DNA of 64,000 bases from Clostridium thermopalmarium DSM 5974 (lineage in GTDB: Bacteria; Bacillota; Clostridia; Clostridiales; Clostridiaceae). The DNA is taken from positions 1 to 64,000 of the forward strand of contig NZ_PVXN01000021.1 of assembly GCF_002995795.1 (NCBI RefSeq). The letters run 5' to 3'. The translations under genes were made by a program, and so were the position numbers. Positions 17,018 through 26,762 of this stretch are shown here, piece by piece. Every line of letters starts with the position of its first letter. Position 1 is the first letter of the stretch. The notes below the pieces were generated by a model that was given only the letters and a program-made list of their open reading frames with translations, was not told the origin of the DNA and searched no databases.

Positions 17018-19489
17018 TTACAGCATCAGTATAAGATCGTGGATTTGTTGCATCACATCCGCCTTTGGACGCCCTGTTCCAATAGGGAGCCATGTCACAG
17101 GTGGTATATCAAATGCTGCAGAAGAGTCAAAACCATTAACCACTGTAATGATAGTATCAATAGCCTTTCGGATTTCAGTAATGTGAAATGGCCATTTTTT
17201 AACTGTTGTTCTTCCCGCAATAATCTCTTCACTCCAAATTACAGGGGATAAGTTGTAATAACTTAGCACTATATTTAAAGCGGTTCGAAGCGTCTGAATA
17301 TGTGCTGCCTTTACAACAGTCTCATTTGCAGTAATCGTTTCAAAAGGTGGCGGTAATATAGTAAATGTCCTGACAACTTCTGTGCTTGCCGACTCAATAT
17401 CACTATCAAGACAGCGGAAGGTTACAGTATGGTTTCCTACTGCAAGCGGTTCCGCTTGGTACACCGTACTAACACCATTTCCCAGATAGCCACTCGTAGA
17501 AAATCTCTCAGAATTATCCACACTATTAACCCACTCACCTGAATCAATCTTTACTTCCACAATCTGTGTCTGACCGTCTGGTTCAGTGCCTGTAGTAATC
17601 ATAAAGCGTGGTGTAGTGTTATAAGTAGACTTTCCGGTCATAGGACTGACGATGATCGGAGCAGCAGGCGGACTGTTTTTCTTTACCGTGTTACTAACCA
17701 CATGGCTTGAAACTGCATCAAGTGTATCTGTTACGCTTATTCGATAGCGGGTATACATTCCAGGTACCGGGGAAGCATTTACCTGATGGCTACCTGAAGT
17801 AGCACTTGAAATAATAGTAGTCAATGCTTCATATACCGACCAATTTATACCGTCTGTTGATGTAGCTTGTTGAATAACATATTGCTTGATGGCACTGGTT
17901 CCCGGTATCGTTCCGCTCCACATAAGAGTTACTGTATTCGTCTCATATATTGGAGGAGTAGCAGTGAAAGAAGTAGGCGGAATGGGCAGTGTATTTCTGC
18001 GGACAGTGTTGCTAGATATAGTCCAGTCAGAATAAAAACTCTCTCCAACCGTGCCACGTGTCCTAACTCTAAACCTACGGTAATAACCGCGAGTTGTCGG
18101 TGGGCTAACAACTACGCTGCCACTTGTTGTTGAGGTAACCGCTATTGTTAATGCTGTCCATGCTCCCCATGTGCTGTTATCTGCCGAGTCACTATATTGA
18201 ATCTCATAGGATGTGATGGTGTTGCCTGCTCCACTGGATGCGCCACTCCACGAAAGAGTAACATTTCCTTCAGCTAAAGTTGAACTTACCGAGCAAGCAG
18301 TCGGTGCTCCACAAGCCGTGATATCACAGTAAATGCTATTACTGATTTTTTCCGAGGAATAGACATCGAGATTATCTATCGTCCATACACCAAATTGAGT
18401 ATATGTTCCTGGAACTCGTGACACGTTAGGATTATAACTACCTCCACTGGCCGATAAGGCCAATATGGTTAGAACGTTCCATGGACTCCATGTGCTGTTA
18501 TCCGTAGATGTTCTACTGGCAATCTGGTATCCCTTGATTGCACTCGTACTTCCAGAAGCACCGCTCCAAGTAAGCGTGATTGTTTCATCACTATAATTGA
18601 TTGGAGTAGCAGTCACTGTAGTTGGTGGGCTAGGAACTGTGTTTCTGCGAACAGAGTTCGACGATACTCTCCAGCCTGAATAATAACTTGCTCCTGCTGT
18701 CCCCCGAGTTCGCACCCGAAACCTACGATAATTACCCCGTGTTGATGGTGGTGCAACTGACAAGCTGCCACTAGTGGCCGTGGTGGTTACTGTAGTTAGT
18801 GCTGTCCACGATCCCCAATTCAAATTGTCAGCAGAATCACTATACTGTATCTCGTAGGAGGAGATGGCATTATTTGTACCACCGGAAGCACCACTCCATG
18901 ATAATGTAACATTGTCCTCCGAGAGGGTTGCACTCAATGAACAGGATGTCGGAGCACTACAAGCTGTGGTTCTTATTGCCCAGTTAATGGTTAACACTAT
19001 CTGGCTTAAATCATCTCTGGCTCGAAATCCCATATAGTTTAGTGTGCTGGAGCCAGCATCCATGAATAAACAATTACTAGCTCCACTACCGATGGAATCA
19101 ATGAGTGCGGTGGAAATTGCGATATCCTTTGTACCCTGTCCGGCAGAAACAGTATAGCTATATCCAGAAGTAACTTTCGTAGGTCTACTCCCGGATATGC
19201 TGGTACCCGAACTAGGAGATGGCAAACCATATGCATTTCCAGCATATAGTGTTATCGTTCTGGCTGAACCCCAATCACCTGCAGCTATCCTAACAAGACG
19301 AATACTGGCAGAGGTAGGATAATAGTTTGCATAGGTATTTCGAATACTTGTAAGGTCAAATAACATGGCACCAACATTCTCATAATTATTGGCTGGGGCA
19401 TAAACCCCTTGTCGAACGTAGTCGGTTACACCCGCAATCCAACTGCCATTACGCCATGTACAAGCATTTATCGCTTGATAGGTTGCCAT
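17018..19489 (-). CDS. Tail protein with fibronectin type III repeats
   Basis: 823 residues. The N-terminal ~165 residues form a lectin/jelly-roll-like unit (STLNYMGFRARDDLSQIVLT). Four FnIII domains follow, spaced about 90-95 residues apart, each with the L-x-W-S-G-A motif (VTLSWSGASGG, ITLTWSGASG, VTLSWSGASSG, VTLMWSGT). Domains 1-2 and 3-4 form a near-duplicate pair about 190 residues apart (NYRRFRVRTRGTAGASYYS versus YYRRFRVRTRGTVGESFYSD). The C-terminal 100 residues differ. Such proteins decorate the tail or bind glycans on the host. Confidence 0.85.
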   Translation of the reverse strand: MATYQAINACTWRNGSWIAGVTDYVRQGVYAPANNYENVGAMLFDLTSIRNTYANYYPTSASIRLVRIAAGDWGSARTITLYAGNAYGLPSPSSGTSISGSRPTKVTSGYSYTVSAGQGTKDIAISTALIDSIGSGASNCLFMDAGSSTLNYMGFRARDDLSQIVLTINWAIRTTACSAPTSCSLSATLSEDNVTLSWSGASGGTNNAISSYEIQYSDSADNLNWGSWTALTTVTTTATSGSLSVAPPSTRGNYRRFRVRTRGTAGASYYSGWRVSSNSVRRNTVPSPPTTVTATPINYSDETITLTWSGASGSTSAIKGYQIASRTSTDNSTWSPWNVLTILALSASGGSYNPNVSRVPGTYTQFGVWTIDNLDVYSSEKISNSIYCDITACGAPTACSVSSTLAEGNVTLSWSGASSGAGNTITSYEIQYSDSADNSTWGAWTALTIAVTSTTSGSVVVSPPTTRGYYRRFRVRTRGTVGESFYSDWTISSNTVRRNTLPIPPTSFTATPPIYETNTVTLMWSGTIPGTSAIKQYVIQQATSTDGINWSVYEALTTIISSATSGSHQVNASPVPGMYTRYRISVTDTLDAVSSHVVSNTVKKNSPPAAPIIVSPMTGKSTYNTTPRFMITTGTEPDGQTQIVEVKIDSGEWVNSVDNSERFSTSGYLGNGVSTVYQAEPLAVGNHTVTFRCLDSDIESASTEVVRTFTILPPPFETITANETVVKAAHIQTLRTALNIVLSYYNLSPVIWSEEIIAGRTTVKKWPFHITEIRKAIDTIITVVNGFDSSAAFDIPPVTWLPIGTGRPKADVMQQIHDLILML

Positions 19490-19500
19490 AGAAATTCACC

Positions 19501-20004
19501 TCACTCGTAAACCGCCGATACCAATGAGTTCACTAACCCACAAAGGCTGGTGTTTAATCTGGTATCAGTAATGTTATTTGCTGCTATTGATGTAGCTGCA
19601 GCAGGTACAAGAACGTCTGCAATACCGAGTTCATATACATCGCTGGTTCTTGTTAAGTCTGGGGCCACTGGTGTAGCAGCTGGAGTCCCTGTAACAACTG
19701 CAAGCTGAATATTCCTGCTGATTTGGCTTAAGCGAACAACAATCCGGTCAATGCGTGGATTGCTACCGTGCGCTGTAGTGAGAGGCATATTTAACGCATC
19801 TGTATTCTCATATCTATATCCATTAATCCACGCACTTCCAGCCGCCACGCTTACTGCCAATCCCATCCCTGGTGATACCTGCAGATTTGTAGCTGTTTTA
19901 TAAAATATCCCGTTTGAAACAAGACTTCCAAAGTATGCTGCAAAATCCGTGGCATCATAGACTCTATCTCCATCGGATGAATTGAAAAATCCGCTTTTCT
20001 CCAT
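19501..20004 (-). CDS. Phage structural protein between baseplate genes, 167 aa
   Basis: I recognise the general type but not a named function. It opens MEKSGFFNSSDGDRVYDATD and continues with FAAYFGSLVSNGIFYK, then an alternating beta pattern (SAWINGYRYENTDALNMPLT) and IDRIVVRLSQ. Proteins with this opening are found next to tail fibre genes of Firmicutes siphoviruses and are thought to be tail or baseplate connectors. It is set tightly between the Gp37-like and FnIII genes. Confidence 0.7.
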   Translation of the reverse strand: MEKSGFFNSSDGDRVYDATDFAAYFGSLVSNGIFYKTATNLQVSPGMGLAVSVAAGSAWINGYRYENTDALNMPLTTAHGSNPRIDRIVVRLSQISRNIQLAVVTGTPAATPVAPDLTRTSDVYELGIADVLVPAAATSIAANNITDTRLNTSLCGLVNSLVSAVYE

Positions 20005-20021
20005 ACAAAAATTCCTCCTTC

Positions 20022-21944
20022 CTAGATGGTTTTCGTATACTCGATAACCACGTAGCCCGTATAATCTGTCCGGTCAATACCTGGTTCAACAACGACATTT
20101 GTTTTATCCACATAAAGACCGATTTGTGAAGCGAAGTTGTTATACCGTGCAAGCGGTAGTGGCAAGAAGTTGGTGCCATTTGTTGCAAAGCCGGATAAAC
20201 TAACAACTGTACTTAGGTTTGCTATGCCATGGGCTACACTCCCAGGAGTAGCGTTGGGAAGGGAGCCGAGGTTTACTACTTTTCGATATATTGCCTTACC
20301 ATCTATCCATAGACGCCCTGTGTTTTGTTCTGTCATAGAGTAATCAGTAAACGCAGAGGAGATTTTAGTTGCTGTAATCGTTCGTTCTGCAATCTTGGCA
20401 CCAGTGACCGCTCCATTTGCAATCCGTGCTGTAGTTATTGGATCGTTATTAATATTCAACCAGTTCGCTTCACCAGACGGATTGTTAAATACAAAAACAG
20501 ATATCACATAAAACGTCATTGTGTTGCGAGATATAAAAAATCCCATTGCCCGCTGATATCCGTTTCCCGTGTTATCCCCGCTATGCTTTACCAAAAAGAC
20601 ATGCCCGTCATCGCTTGGCTGATCACTGAATTTGTTGCCGCTCCACGAGGTGAAATAAAAAGCATCTCCAGGGCTCATATGGTGCAGGGCATACTGACCG
20701 ATCGATATAGCTCCTTCTCCAACAATTACCTCAAGTGAGGGCAGTTTCCCAAACAGATTGTTGATACTATCGGTAACAGTATCTCCTTGGATATTGGGGT
20801 CAAGATCATGAATATCTCCAAGTGTTTCTGACACATTGCCTAATGCTTCTGCAATATCAGAGATGCCAGTTGGGGCAGATAATGCAGTTTTAACCTCACT
20901 CATATCAGAGCGAATTTTTTGAGCTATTGTTAGCTCGCTCTTTCCGAATACTACGCTGATGCTTTGACCGTCCGCGTCATAAGTCTCCTCCACTTCAGCG
21001 ATTCGTGTTGTCATAGATACACCCCATGCTTTGGAAATAACCTTAACAACCTGGCCAAGGTCAAAGTCTACCTTATAAGTCAGGTTGCCATGTGGGTTAA
21101 CTGATATATCAAAGGAATAACGTATTACTTGCTCATTTAGCTTGCTCTGCCCACGAAAAATCAGCGTATTGATATAATCCACTCCAAAATCTTCTGCCCG
21201 TAGGTCTTTAGCATCCACAAAAATCTCATGTCGAGTTTCTCCCGATCCACTTGTAATTGCTACAAATGTCCGCTCTGCACCTTCGCCCTCCCCACCAACA
21301 AGAGCAGTGTTAGCAAAATCTGCTGCACTTACTGTATAAACCTGCTCAGTTAGGTTCTCATACTCCTTAGAGAACACTGCCTGTGATTCAGTCCCCTTAT
21401 ACAGCATTATTGTAAAAACCCCTGTTTCAGGAGTAAAAATAGTCTTGATACCAACCTCCGAAACTTCACATAGTTCCGTCACTGCGTCCATCAAGTTGCG
21501 GTACGAAATTTGGGTGCTAATGGGTATATCCAGGCTTGGGGATGAAAAGGATATACCGCTGATCTTTCTTGCTACATCAGAAGGATTGATAAGGTTATTT
21601 TCTATAAGTTGCTCCACACAATCAGAAATGTCACCGGACAATTTCTCCGTTTGCCATACAATGCGTCTAGCAAGAAAGGACGTGGCAAAGCGACCACTTA
21701 CCGTAATAAATTCCTGATCCGTCTGAGACAAGGAAAGATGCTCAATAATCCCAGCTTCTTCATCATCGTTCTTCCAAATGATATTTCCTTCTTTTAGAAG
21801 TTCGGCATTCTCTTGTGTGGCTATGGCTTTTAATTCAAATGAACCACACTGAGAATAACGCCGCGTCCATCGAAGATATTCGAAAGATTCCACGATGCCC
21901 ACAAGCTCCCGGTTTGTATTAAAGATATATAGTTCCATACTCAC
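20022..21944 (-). CDS. Gp37-like baseplate/tail-associated protein, 640 aa
   Basis: The N-terminal 350 residues match the siphovirus ReqiPepy6 Gp37-like family (YIFNTNRELVGIVESFEYLR, WTRRYSQCGSFELKA, then the VSAADFANTALVGGEGEG region). The C-terminal 250 residues are beta-rich and include NGAVTGAKIAERTITATKI, a common linker in fibre proteins, and probably form a receptor-binding tip. The longer frame begins with GTG 21944 overlapping the previous stop; the ATG at 21938 has the better spaced GGGGGTG site. Role: tail tip assembly and attachment. Confidence 0.8.
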   Translation of the reverse strand: MSMELYIFNTNRELVGIVESFEYLRWTRRYSQCGSFELKAIATQENAELLKEGNIIWKNDDEEAGIIEHLSLSQTDQEFITVSGRFATSFLARRIVWQTEKLSGDISDCVEQLIENNLINPSDVARKISGISFSSPSLDIPISTQISYRNLMDAVTELCEVSEVGIKTIFTPETGVFTIMLYKGTESQAVFSKEYENLTEQVYTVSAADFANTALVGGEGEGAERTFVAITSGSGETRHEIFVDAKDLRAEDFGVDYINTLIFRGQSKLNEQVIRYSFDISVNPHGNLTYKVDFDLGQVVKVISKAWGVSMTTRIAEVEETYDADGQSISVVFGKSELTIAQKIRSDMSEVKTALSAPTGISDIAEALGNVSETLGDIHDLDPNIQGDTVTDSINNLFGKLPSLEVIVGEGAISIGQYALHHMSPGDAFYFTSWSGNKFSDQPSDDGHVFLVKHSGDNTGNGYQRAMGFFISRNTMTFYVISVFVFNNPSGEANWLNINNDPITTARIANGAVTGAKIAERTITATKISSAFTDYSMTEQNTGRLWIDGKAIYRKVVNLGSLPNATPGSVAHGIANLSTVVSLSGFATNGTNFLPLPLARYNNFASQIGLYVDKTNVVVEPGIDRTDYTGYVVIEYTKTI

Positions 21945-22792
21945 ACCCCCAGAAATTGTGGACGAAAGTAAATACTGACCTCCAACAGTTCCATATTAAC
22001 TGAAGCGTCATAGCGCAGTGTGTTAGTACCTGCAGCAAGCTGGAAAAACGTTGAATTGGTGTCCAATAGTGAAAAAGCATTTGTAACCGTTGACCCTACA
22101 ACCTGGACCACACGCTTACCAGCGAAATGGGTATACACACGAAGTTCATCACCAGCACTCATTGTAGTGAGAAGCCGGATATATTCTCCCGTGACTATGT
22201 TTAGTAGTTCAGGGTTGGTAACCGTACCCAGTGCTCGAAATACGATTTCGCATCCACAAGATACATCACCAATGTTTTCTACTGTGATGATTTGGCTCGG
22301 CTGACGCATTCCAAACTCCATACCACTTACTGGTATCTCCAGTTCAAACTCAAATAGAGGTATCCATGATGCCAGTTCCTCTCTCACCTCATCCAATGTT
22401 TCGAAGAAAGGGGATGGACATAGTAAACTTACAAAGAAGTTTGGTATGCGTTGTCTAGTAGAAACAGTAAATCCTGCTTCCTCTACCACACAAGCAATTT
22501 GCCGTCCACGATACAAAAGAGTTCCTCGCATTTTTGGAGTAAATATCTTAAGAAATCTCTGTCTCCGTACATAAGCCTCGTCAAGATAATCCGCTACGAC
22601 CGTACCTTCTAGCGTGATATTACGCATATCCAGTGTGGAGGAAATATAAAAAGCACCGTCTTGATCCGGTGCCTTAAATGTATTAACGGTCTGGCGTATG
22701 TTGCCTGTTCCGTCTATCTTGGTAAGAAAATACGGGCGGCTTTGTTTTAGGGTGATACTCTCACCACTTGAGTTAATATAAGTAAGTTCCAC
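21941..22792 (-). CDS. Distal tail protein (phage tail family)
   Basis: 283 residues. The N-terminal half (SRPYFLTKIDGTGNIRQTVN ... TLEGTVVADYLDEAYVRRQR) matches the Dit-type phage tail family, which caps the tail tube and holds the baseplate. The C-terminal domain (ITVENIGDVSCGCEIVFRAL) is a galectin-like carbohydrate-binding type common in this family. It follows the tape measure gene at 14 bp, the normal position for Dit. Confidence 0.88.
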   Translation of the reverse strand: MELTYINSSGESITLKQSRPYFLTKIDGTGNIRQTVNTFKAPDQDGAFYISSTLDMRNITLEGTVVADYLDEAYVRRQRFLKIFTPKMRGTLLYRGRQIACVVEEAGFTVSTRQRIPNFFVSLLCPSPFFETLDEVREELASWIPLFEFELEIPVSGMEFGMRQPSQIITVENIGDVSCGCEIVFRALGTVTNPELLNIVTGEYIRLLTTMSAGDELRVYTHFAGKRVVQVVGSTVTNAFSLLDTNSTFFQLAAGTNTLRYDASVNMELLEVSIYFRPQFLGV

Positions 22793-22805
22793 TGCCAGAC
22801 CTCCT

Positions 22806-25226
22806 TTAATATTCTAGTGCCAGTTTGCGAGACAGATTTTTGAATTCCCTGGCTAATTCTTTTTCAGATAGAGGCTTTGGTGACACAACAGAGATATTTT
22901 GAGTGATACTTGTACCATTGGCATTCCCTTGCCCAGATAAACCTCTGTAATTAAAATCAAAACTAGTTGGTACAGCATTTTGCATATCCCTTGAAACTGC
23001 TGTCATTGCATCCTCAAAACCTACACCGATCCCTTCACCCATATTGTGGCCAATTCCAGCAAATAGCTTTGAAGGTGAACTGATGCCGAAGAAATTCTTA
23101 ATCTTTGATACAACATTGCCGAAAAATCCAGAGATTTTACTCCATAGCCATGCACCTGCATCTGAAATACCTTGCCACAGACCTTTGATTAAGTTTCCAC
23201 CTACTTTAGCCATCTGGCTTATATAACTTGTAAAAGCATTGACCAATCCTGAGATAATCTGAGGAACAGCCTTGACGATCTCTACGATTATCCTTGGAAG
23301 ATTCGCAATTAATGCCACAAACAGCTGGACACCGGCCAAGATGATCTTGTCGATGTTACCTACAATAGCGTTTACCAAAGATGTTATTATTTCCGGAATA
23401 GCCCCAACCACAGTAGTGATAATTTGCGGGAGTGCCTGTATGAGTGATATTAATAGTCGTATGCCCGCATCTATAATCAATGGAATTGACCCAATAACTG
23501 CACTGATAATACTATCGATAATCTGCGGGATTGCTTCCACGATTGCAGTGATGATAGTAGGCAGTGCTGTAACCAATGAAGTCAATAATTGAATACCTGC
23601 ATCAATAATCTGTGGAATGGATTCAACTATAAAATCCACTATTGCTTTTATGATGACAGGTAAGGATGATGTTAGTTGAGGTATTGCATCTACCAATCCC
23701 TGTGCTAATCCTATAATCAACTGCAAAGCGGCATCCAAAATAAGTGGTAGGTTATCCATTAATCCTTGAACAATCTGCGTGACCGCTGAAACTGCTGCGG
23801 GTATGAGTTGTGGTAGAGCCATGCCAATACCCTCCACAAGTGCGGTTACCAGTTCTATTGCTGCATTTATGAGCAGTGGCAGATTATCAATCAACGCACC
23901 AACAATTGTCATTACTGCATCTACTGCCGCTGGAATCAGTTCAGGCAGTAAGTTCAAGAGTGTCTCCAACACCTGCGTGAACAGGCTCGTGACAGTTTCC
24001 AATAACATCGGAAGCAGGTCACCTATTGCTGTTAAAATCGCATCGAACGCAGGTGGGAGTGCGGTTACGATGTTTTCTAAAACAGGCACGATATTTTTAA
24101 CGACTGCACGGAATGCATCCACAAGATTTTCCGTCAAATTTGTCATGTCTGCATTAGCGTTACCGAGTCCTGCTGTAAAAGAGCCAAGTGCAGCTTGTAA
24201 TAACCCAATAGAACCAGAAATGGTCTCAGTTGACTCTCTCGCAAAGTTTCCGGCATACTGCTGTGTGTTTTCAAAAAACATCTGCATTGCGACTTCCGCT
24301 TTTTCCGCTTGTGTAGCGGTATTCCAAGTGAAATCTAGTCCCTTAGCAAGAGCATAAGCTTCGATGTTTGTAGCATTCATGGCAACACCTAAGTTATCCA
24401 TCATGGTAAAGTTGCCTTTTGCCGCTCCCGTAACCGCTTCCATGGCAGCGGACATATCTATACCCATAACGGATGCCATATCTGCTGCACGTTGCATCGC
24501 TTTTTCTGTCAATTCAAGACTTTTTCGCTGTTCAATGCCAGAGCCTTGGAACAATGCACCCATTTTATTAGCTGTTGCCAAATACTCACTTTGGGAAATT
24601 CCGAGATTTCTATAGGCTTCTTCACCGGTCTTTTGAATTGAAGCAGCATACACTCCAAAGACTGCTTCTGAGCCACCTAGGTTTTGCTCCAATTCCCCAA
24701 ACTGGGTAACTACCTCTTTACCCAATTTTATAGCAGCAGCTCCAGCAGCAACTGCAACTGTGCCCATAGCCACACCGATGCCCTTGAGTATACCACCAAG
24801 CTTTTCAAATTTACCTCCAGAATCTTCCGCACTTTTGCCTGAGTTGTCTAACTCTTCACCGAGATTATCTGCTTCAACCGCAGACTGCTGAAGTTCACGC
24901 TCCATATTATTGAGTTCTGCCTGAGCTCTGTTCAGCTGAATCTGCCAGTTTTGAGTGCGGCGGTCATTTTCACCGAAAGAGGAGGTGGCATTATCAAGAG
25001 CGGCCTTAAGGGTTGAAATCTTTTCTTTCTGTGCGTCGATTTCTTTATTCAAAACCGCATTACGAGCAGTGACAGACTGGATGGATTTATCGTTTTTATC
25101 AAACTGACTGGTCACAAGTGCCATTTCACTGCCCAGCACTTTAAAGGACTGATTGATATCTCGCAGGGCGTTCTTAAACTCACGCTCGCCCTCGACGCCT
25201 ATTTTCAATCCAAAATTGTCCGCCAT
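22806..25226 (-). CDS. Tape measure protein
   Basis: 806 residues. The N-terminal 150 residues are a coiled coil (NAVLNKEIDAQKEKISTLKA). The core tape measure motif region follows (GVYAASIQKTGEEAYRNLGI ... MADMASVMGIDMSAAMEAVT). Residues about 370-640 are a hydrophobic array of repeated I-P-x-x-I/V-D-A units about 38-40 residues long, likely membrane-interacting during DNA ejection. It ends with a polar tail. This is short for a tape measure, implying a tail of roughly 120 nm by the usual 1.5 angstrom per residue rule. Confidence 0.93.
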   Translation of the reverse strand: MADNFGLKIGVEGEREFKNALRDINQSFKVLGSEMALVTSQFDKNDKSIQSVTARNAVLNKEIDAQKEKISTLKAALDNATSSFGENDRRTQNWQIQLNRAQAELNNMERELQQSAVEADNLGEELDNSGKSAEDSGGKFEKLGGILKGIGVAMGTVAVAAGAAAIKLGKEVVTQFGELEQNLGGSEAVFGVYAASIQKTGEEAYRNLGISQSEYLATANKMGALFQGSGIEQRKSLELTEKAMQRAADMASVMGIDMSAAMEAVTGAAKGNFTMMDNLGVAMNATNIEAYALAKGLDFTWNTATQAEKAEVAMQMFFENTQQYAGNFARESTETISGSIGLLQAALGSFTAGLGNANADMTNLTENLVDAFRAVVKNIVPVLENIVTALPPAFDAILTAIGDLLPMLLETVTSLFTQVLETLLNLLPELIPAAVDAVMTIVGALIDNLPLLINAAIELVTALVEGIGMALPQLIPAAVSAVTQIVQGLMDNLPLILDAALQLIIGLAQGLVDAIPQLTSSLPVIIKAIVDFIVESIPQIIDAGIQLLTSLVTALPTIITAIVEAIPQIIDSIISAVIGSIPLIIDAGIRLLISLIQALPQIITTVVGAIPEIITSLVNAIVGNIDKIILAGVQLFVALIANLPRIIVEIVKAVPQIISGLVNAFTSYISQMAKVGGNLIKGLWQGISDAGAWLWSKISGFFGNVVSKIKNFFGISSPSKLFAGIGHNMGEGIGVGFEDAMTAVSRDMQNAVPTSFDFNYRGLSGQGNANGTSITQNISVVSPKPLSEKELAREFKNLSRKLALEY

Positions 25227-25240
25227 ACCTTCACCTCCTC

Positions 25241-25818
25241 CTATATGCCTGGTGGGATAATATCGTCAATCGTTCGAGTTTTCTTCGGCTTTTCGATCCC
25301 ATGCCATTGCTTGTGGCAAGCCCATAAATCAAAAAACAGTCCAATTGGCATAAGCCAGAATTCCTCTGCATCCATGCCCATCTGAACTGTTCCATAATAA
25401 TAAAGTCGGGTAAAGACTTCAGCGTCCGTTACCCGACTTCCATGTTTTTTTGAGTTTCTTCCTCACTTTCCACGTTGCGCTTAGCACCTTTGAACATTGC
25501 TTCGGTGATTGCACTTTTATATTCCGCCAAATCAAGCGGTGAGGTAAGAAGCTCCACTTCTTCCTCTGTCAACAATTCTTCTGGTGCGTTCTTATTCTTA
25601 AGATTACGAATTAAAATGGACTGGTTTGCAAGCAATGTGATTAGCCAAACTATCTCGTCCAGTGCCATCTCAAAGTTTTCTGATTTCATCAGTTTTTCTC
25701 CAAGATTTTCAAGACCACCGTAACGACCAGCAATTGCCTTTGTTGCACGTGTAGTTAAAACCAGTTCATACTCTTTGTCACCTATTTTGATTGTGGCACT
25801 TCTCTCATTATCCATCAT
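25241..25818 (-). CDS. Tail assembly chaperone fusion made by -1 frameshift (gpGT type)
   Basis: The gpG-like frame (25429-25818) ends ...TQKNMEVG. At CAAAAAAAC (about 25443-25451) a -1 slip opens a second frame that runs to TAG 25241-25243 and reads HGSRVTDAEVFTRLYYYGTV ... KPKKTRTIDDIIPPGI, about 66 residues. That piece has no start of its own. Its position between major tail protein and tape measure is the classical place for the lambda-type G/GT frameshift, whose ratio sets tail length assembly. Confidence 0.85.
25429..25818 (-). CDS. Tail assembly chaperone, short form (gpG type)
   Basis: 129 residues. Typical opening SATIKIGDKEYELVLTTRAT followed by an all-helical body ending in acidic residues (RNVESEEETQKNMEVG). 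The product binds the tape measure protein during tail assembly. A slippery heptamer lies four codons before the end of its conserved part, and gives the longer form described at 25241-25818. Confidence 0.88.
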   Translation of the reverse strand: MMDNERSATIKIGDKEYELVLTTRATKAIAGRYGGLENLGEKLMKSENFEMALDEIVWLITLLANQSILIRNLKNKNAPEELLTEEEVELLTSPLDLAEYKSAITEAMFKGAKRNVESEEETQKNMEVG

Positions 25819-25826
25819 TTCTCCTC

Positions 25827-26417
25827 CTATGGTTCAGGTGTATATACCGGTTCATAAACTTCAGTGAACCAGCCTGTTATGGTGGACGATGAAACACCGG
25901 GGTCACCTTCTGTGACTTCTGCTTTCCATGGGTGCTTGCCCAACCCATCCAGCTTGTTCCTGCGCATAACTGTTCCTTCAATAGTAGGTGTAGAAAAGGT
26001 AATGGAATCCGCTTTTGTCTGTAAGTTGGTCGCTGGTAGTCCAAACTTAACGCGATACAACCAAAAATATCGATATGTTCCATTGGCCTTTTGCGCACGA
26101 AACCCCACTGCAACAGGTGTACCTACACTCTCACTTGCAGAAATTAATACCCCGTTGTCGTCGGTGGACGCACCAGTTAGATCTGCTGCTACTGTCGGGC
26201 CAATGTCATCTACACCGAGAGTGAGTGTACCGCTATTAAAGTCCTTCACAACCTCGGCAGCACCATCATCGGCATACAGAATTGCTTCCACCAATTCTAC
26301 CGAAAGTTCGGCAGTAATGGCTTTTGCGAGTACCGAAGGCACACCATAGGTTTCCTCGCCATTTGAGTCCTCGGTTATTTTTGCATAGTACAGTTTATCC
26401 AAACCGATAGTTGCCAT
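25827..26417 (-). CDS. Major tail tube protein (phi13/TP901-like)
   Basis: 196 residues. It opens MATIGLDKLYYAKITEDSNG and has the beta-rich pattern of phi13-family major tail proteins (TLGVDDIGPTVAADLTG, VGFRAQKANGTYRYFWLYRV). It polymerises into the tail tube. It lies between the tail terminator and the tail chaperone genes as expected. Confidence 0.9.
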   Translation of the reverse strand: MATIGLDKLYYAKITEDSNGEETYGVPSVLAKAITAELSVELVEAILYADDGAAEVVKDFNSGTLTLGVDDIGPTVAADLTGASTDDNGVLISASESVGTPVAVGFRAQKANGTYRYFWLYRVKFGLPATNLQTKADSITFSTPTIEGTVMRRNKLDGLGKHPWKAEVTEGDPGVSSSTITGWFTEVYEPVYTPEP

Positions 26418-26420
26418 ATG

Positions 26421-26762
26421 TTATTCCTCCATTCCATAGTTTTTCGCCACGTCGATGGCGTAATGATGATATCCAGTATCATCCTCGTGACCAATATACC
26501 TACGCTCAGTCACTGTAAAATCATCGTTTAACAAAGCCGTTGTAATCTGCCTCTTTCTCTCTAAGTAATTGCTCTTGGAAAATAGTGATATCCGTGCTTC
26601 CTGCACATCAAAGCCAGGGCGGTTATCCGCATGAACTTCAAAAACATCCGAAAGTGGGAGTATCACCACGTACTCATCCGGTGCCAAACCTGAAAAAACC
26701 CCGGTTTCTACGGGGATAGGTATTGCTGTCAGAAGTGTATTTAGCTCCTCTAAGATATTCAT
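26421..26762 (-). CDS. Tail terminator-like protein
   Basis: 113 residues. The position between an HK97 gp10-like gene and the major tail protein, and motifs ISLFSKSNYLERKRQITTAL and YHHYAIDVA, fit the small tail completion proteins of Firmicutes siphoviruses that cap the tail tube and connect it to the head. No catalytic motif is visible. The gene overlaps the upstream stop by four bases (ATGA). Confidence 0.75.
   Translation of the reverse strand: MNILEELNTLLTAIPIPVETGVFSGLAPDEYVVILPLSDVFEVHADNRPGFDVQEARISLFSKSNYLERKRQITTALLNDDFTVTERRYIGHEDDTGYHHYAIDVAKNYGMEE

Noticed and set aside
20325-20738. 137-aa plus-strand frame inside the Gp37-like gene
   Set aside because: Antisense shadow with no start signal; the minus-strand frame is the conserved one.
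23240-24070. Apparent tandem repeats in DNA
   Set aside because: They encode the hydrophobic repeat region of the tape measure protein; not a satellite or CRISPR array.
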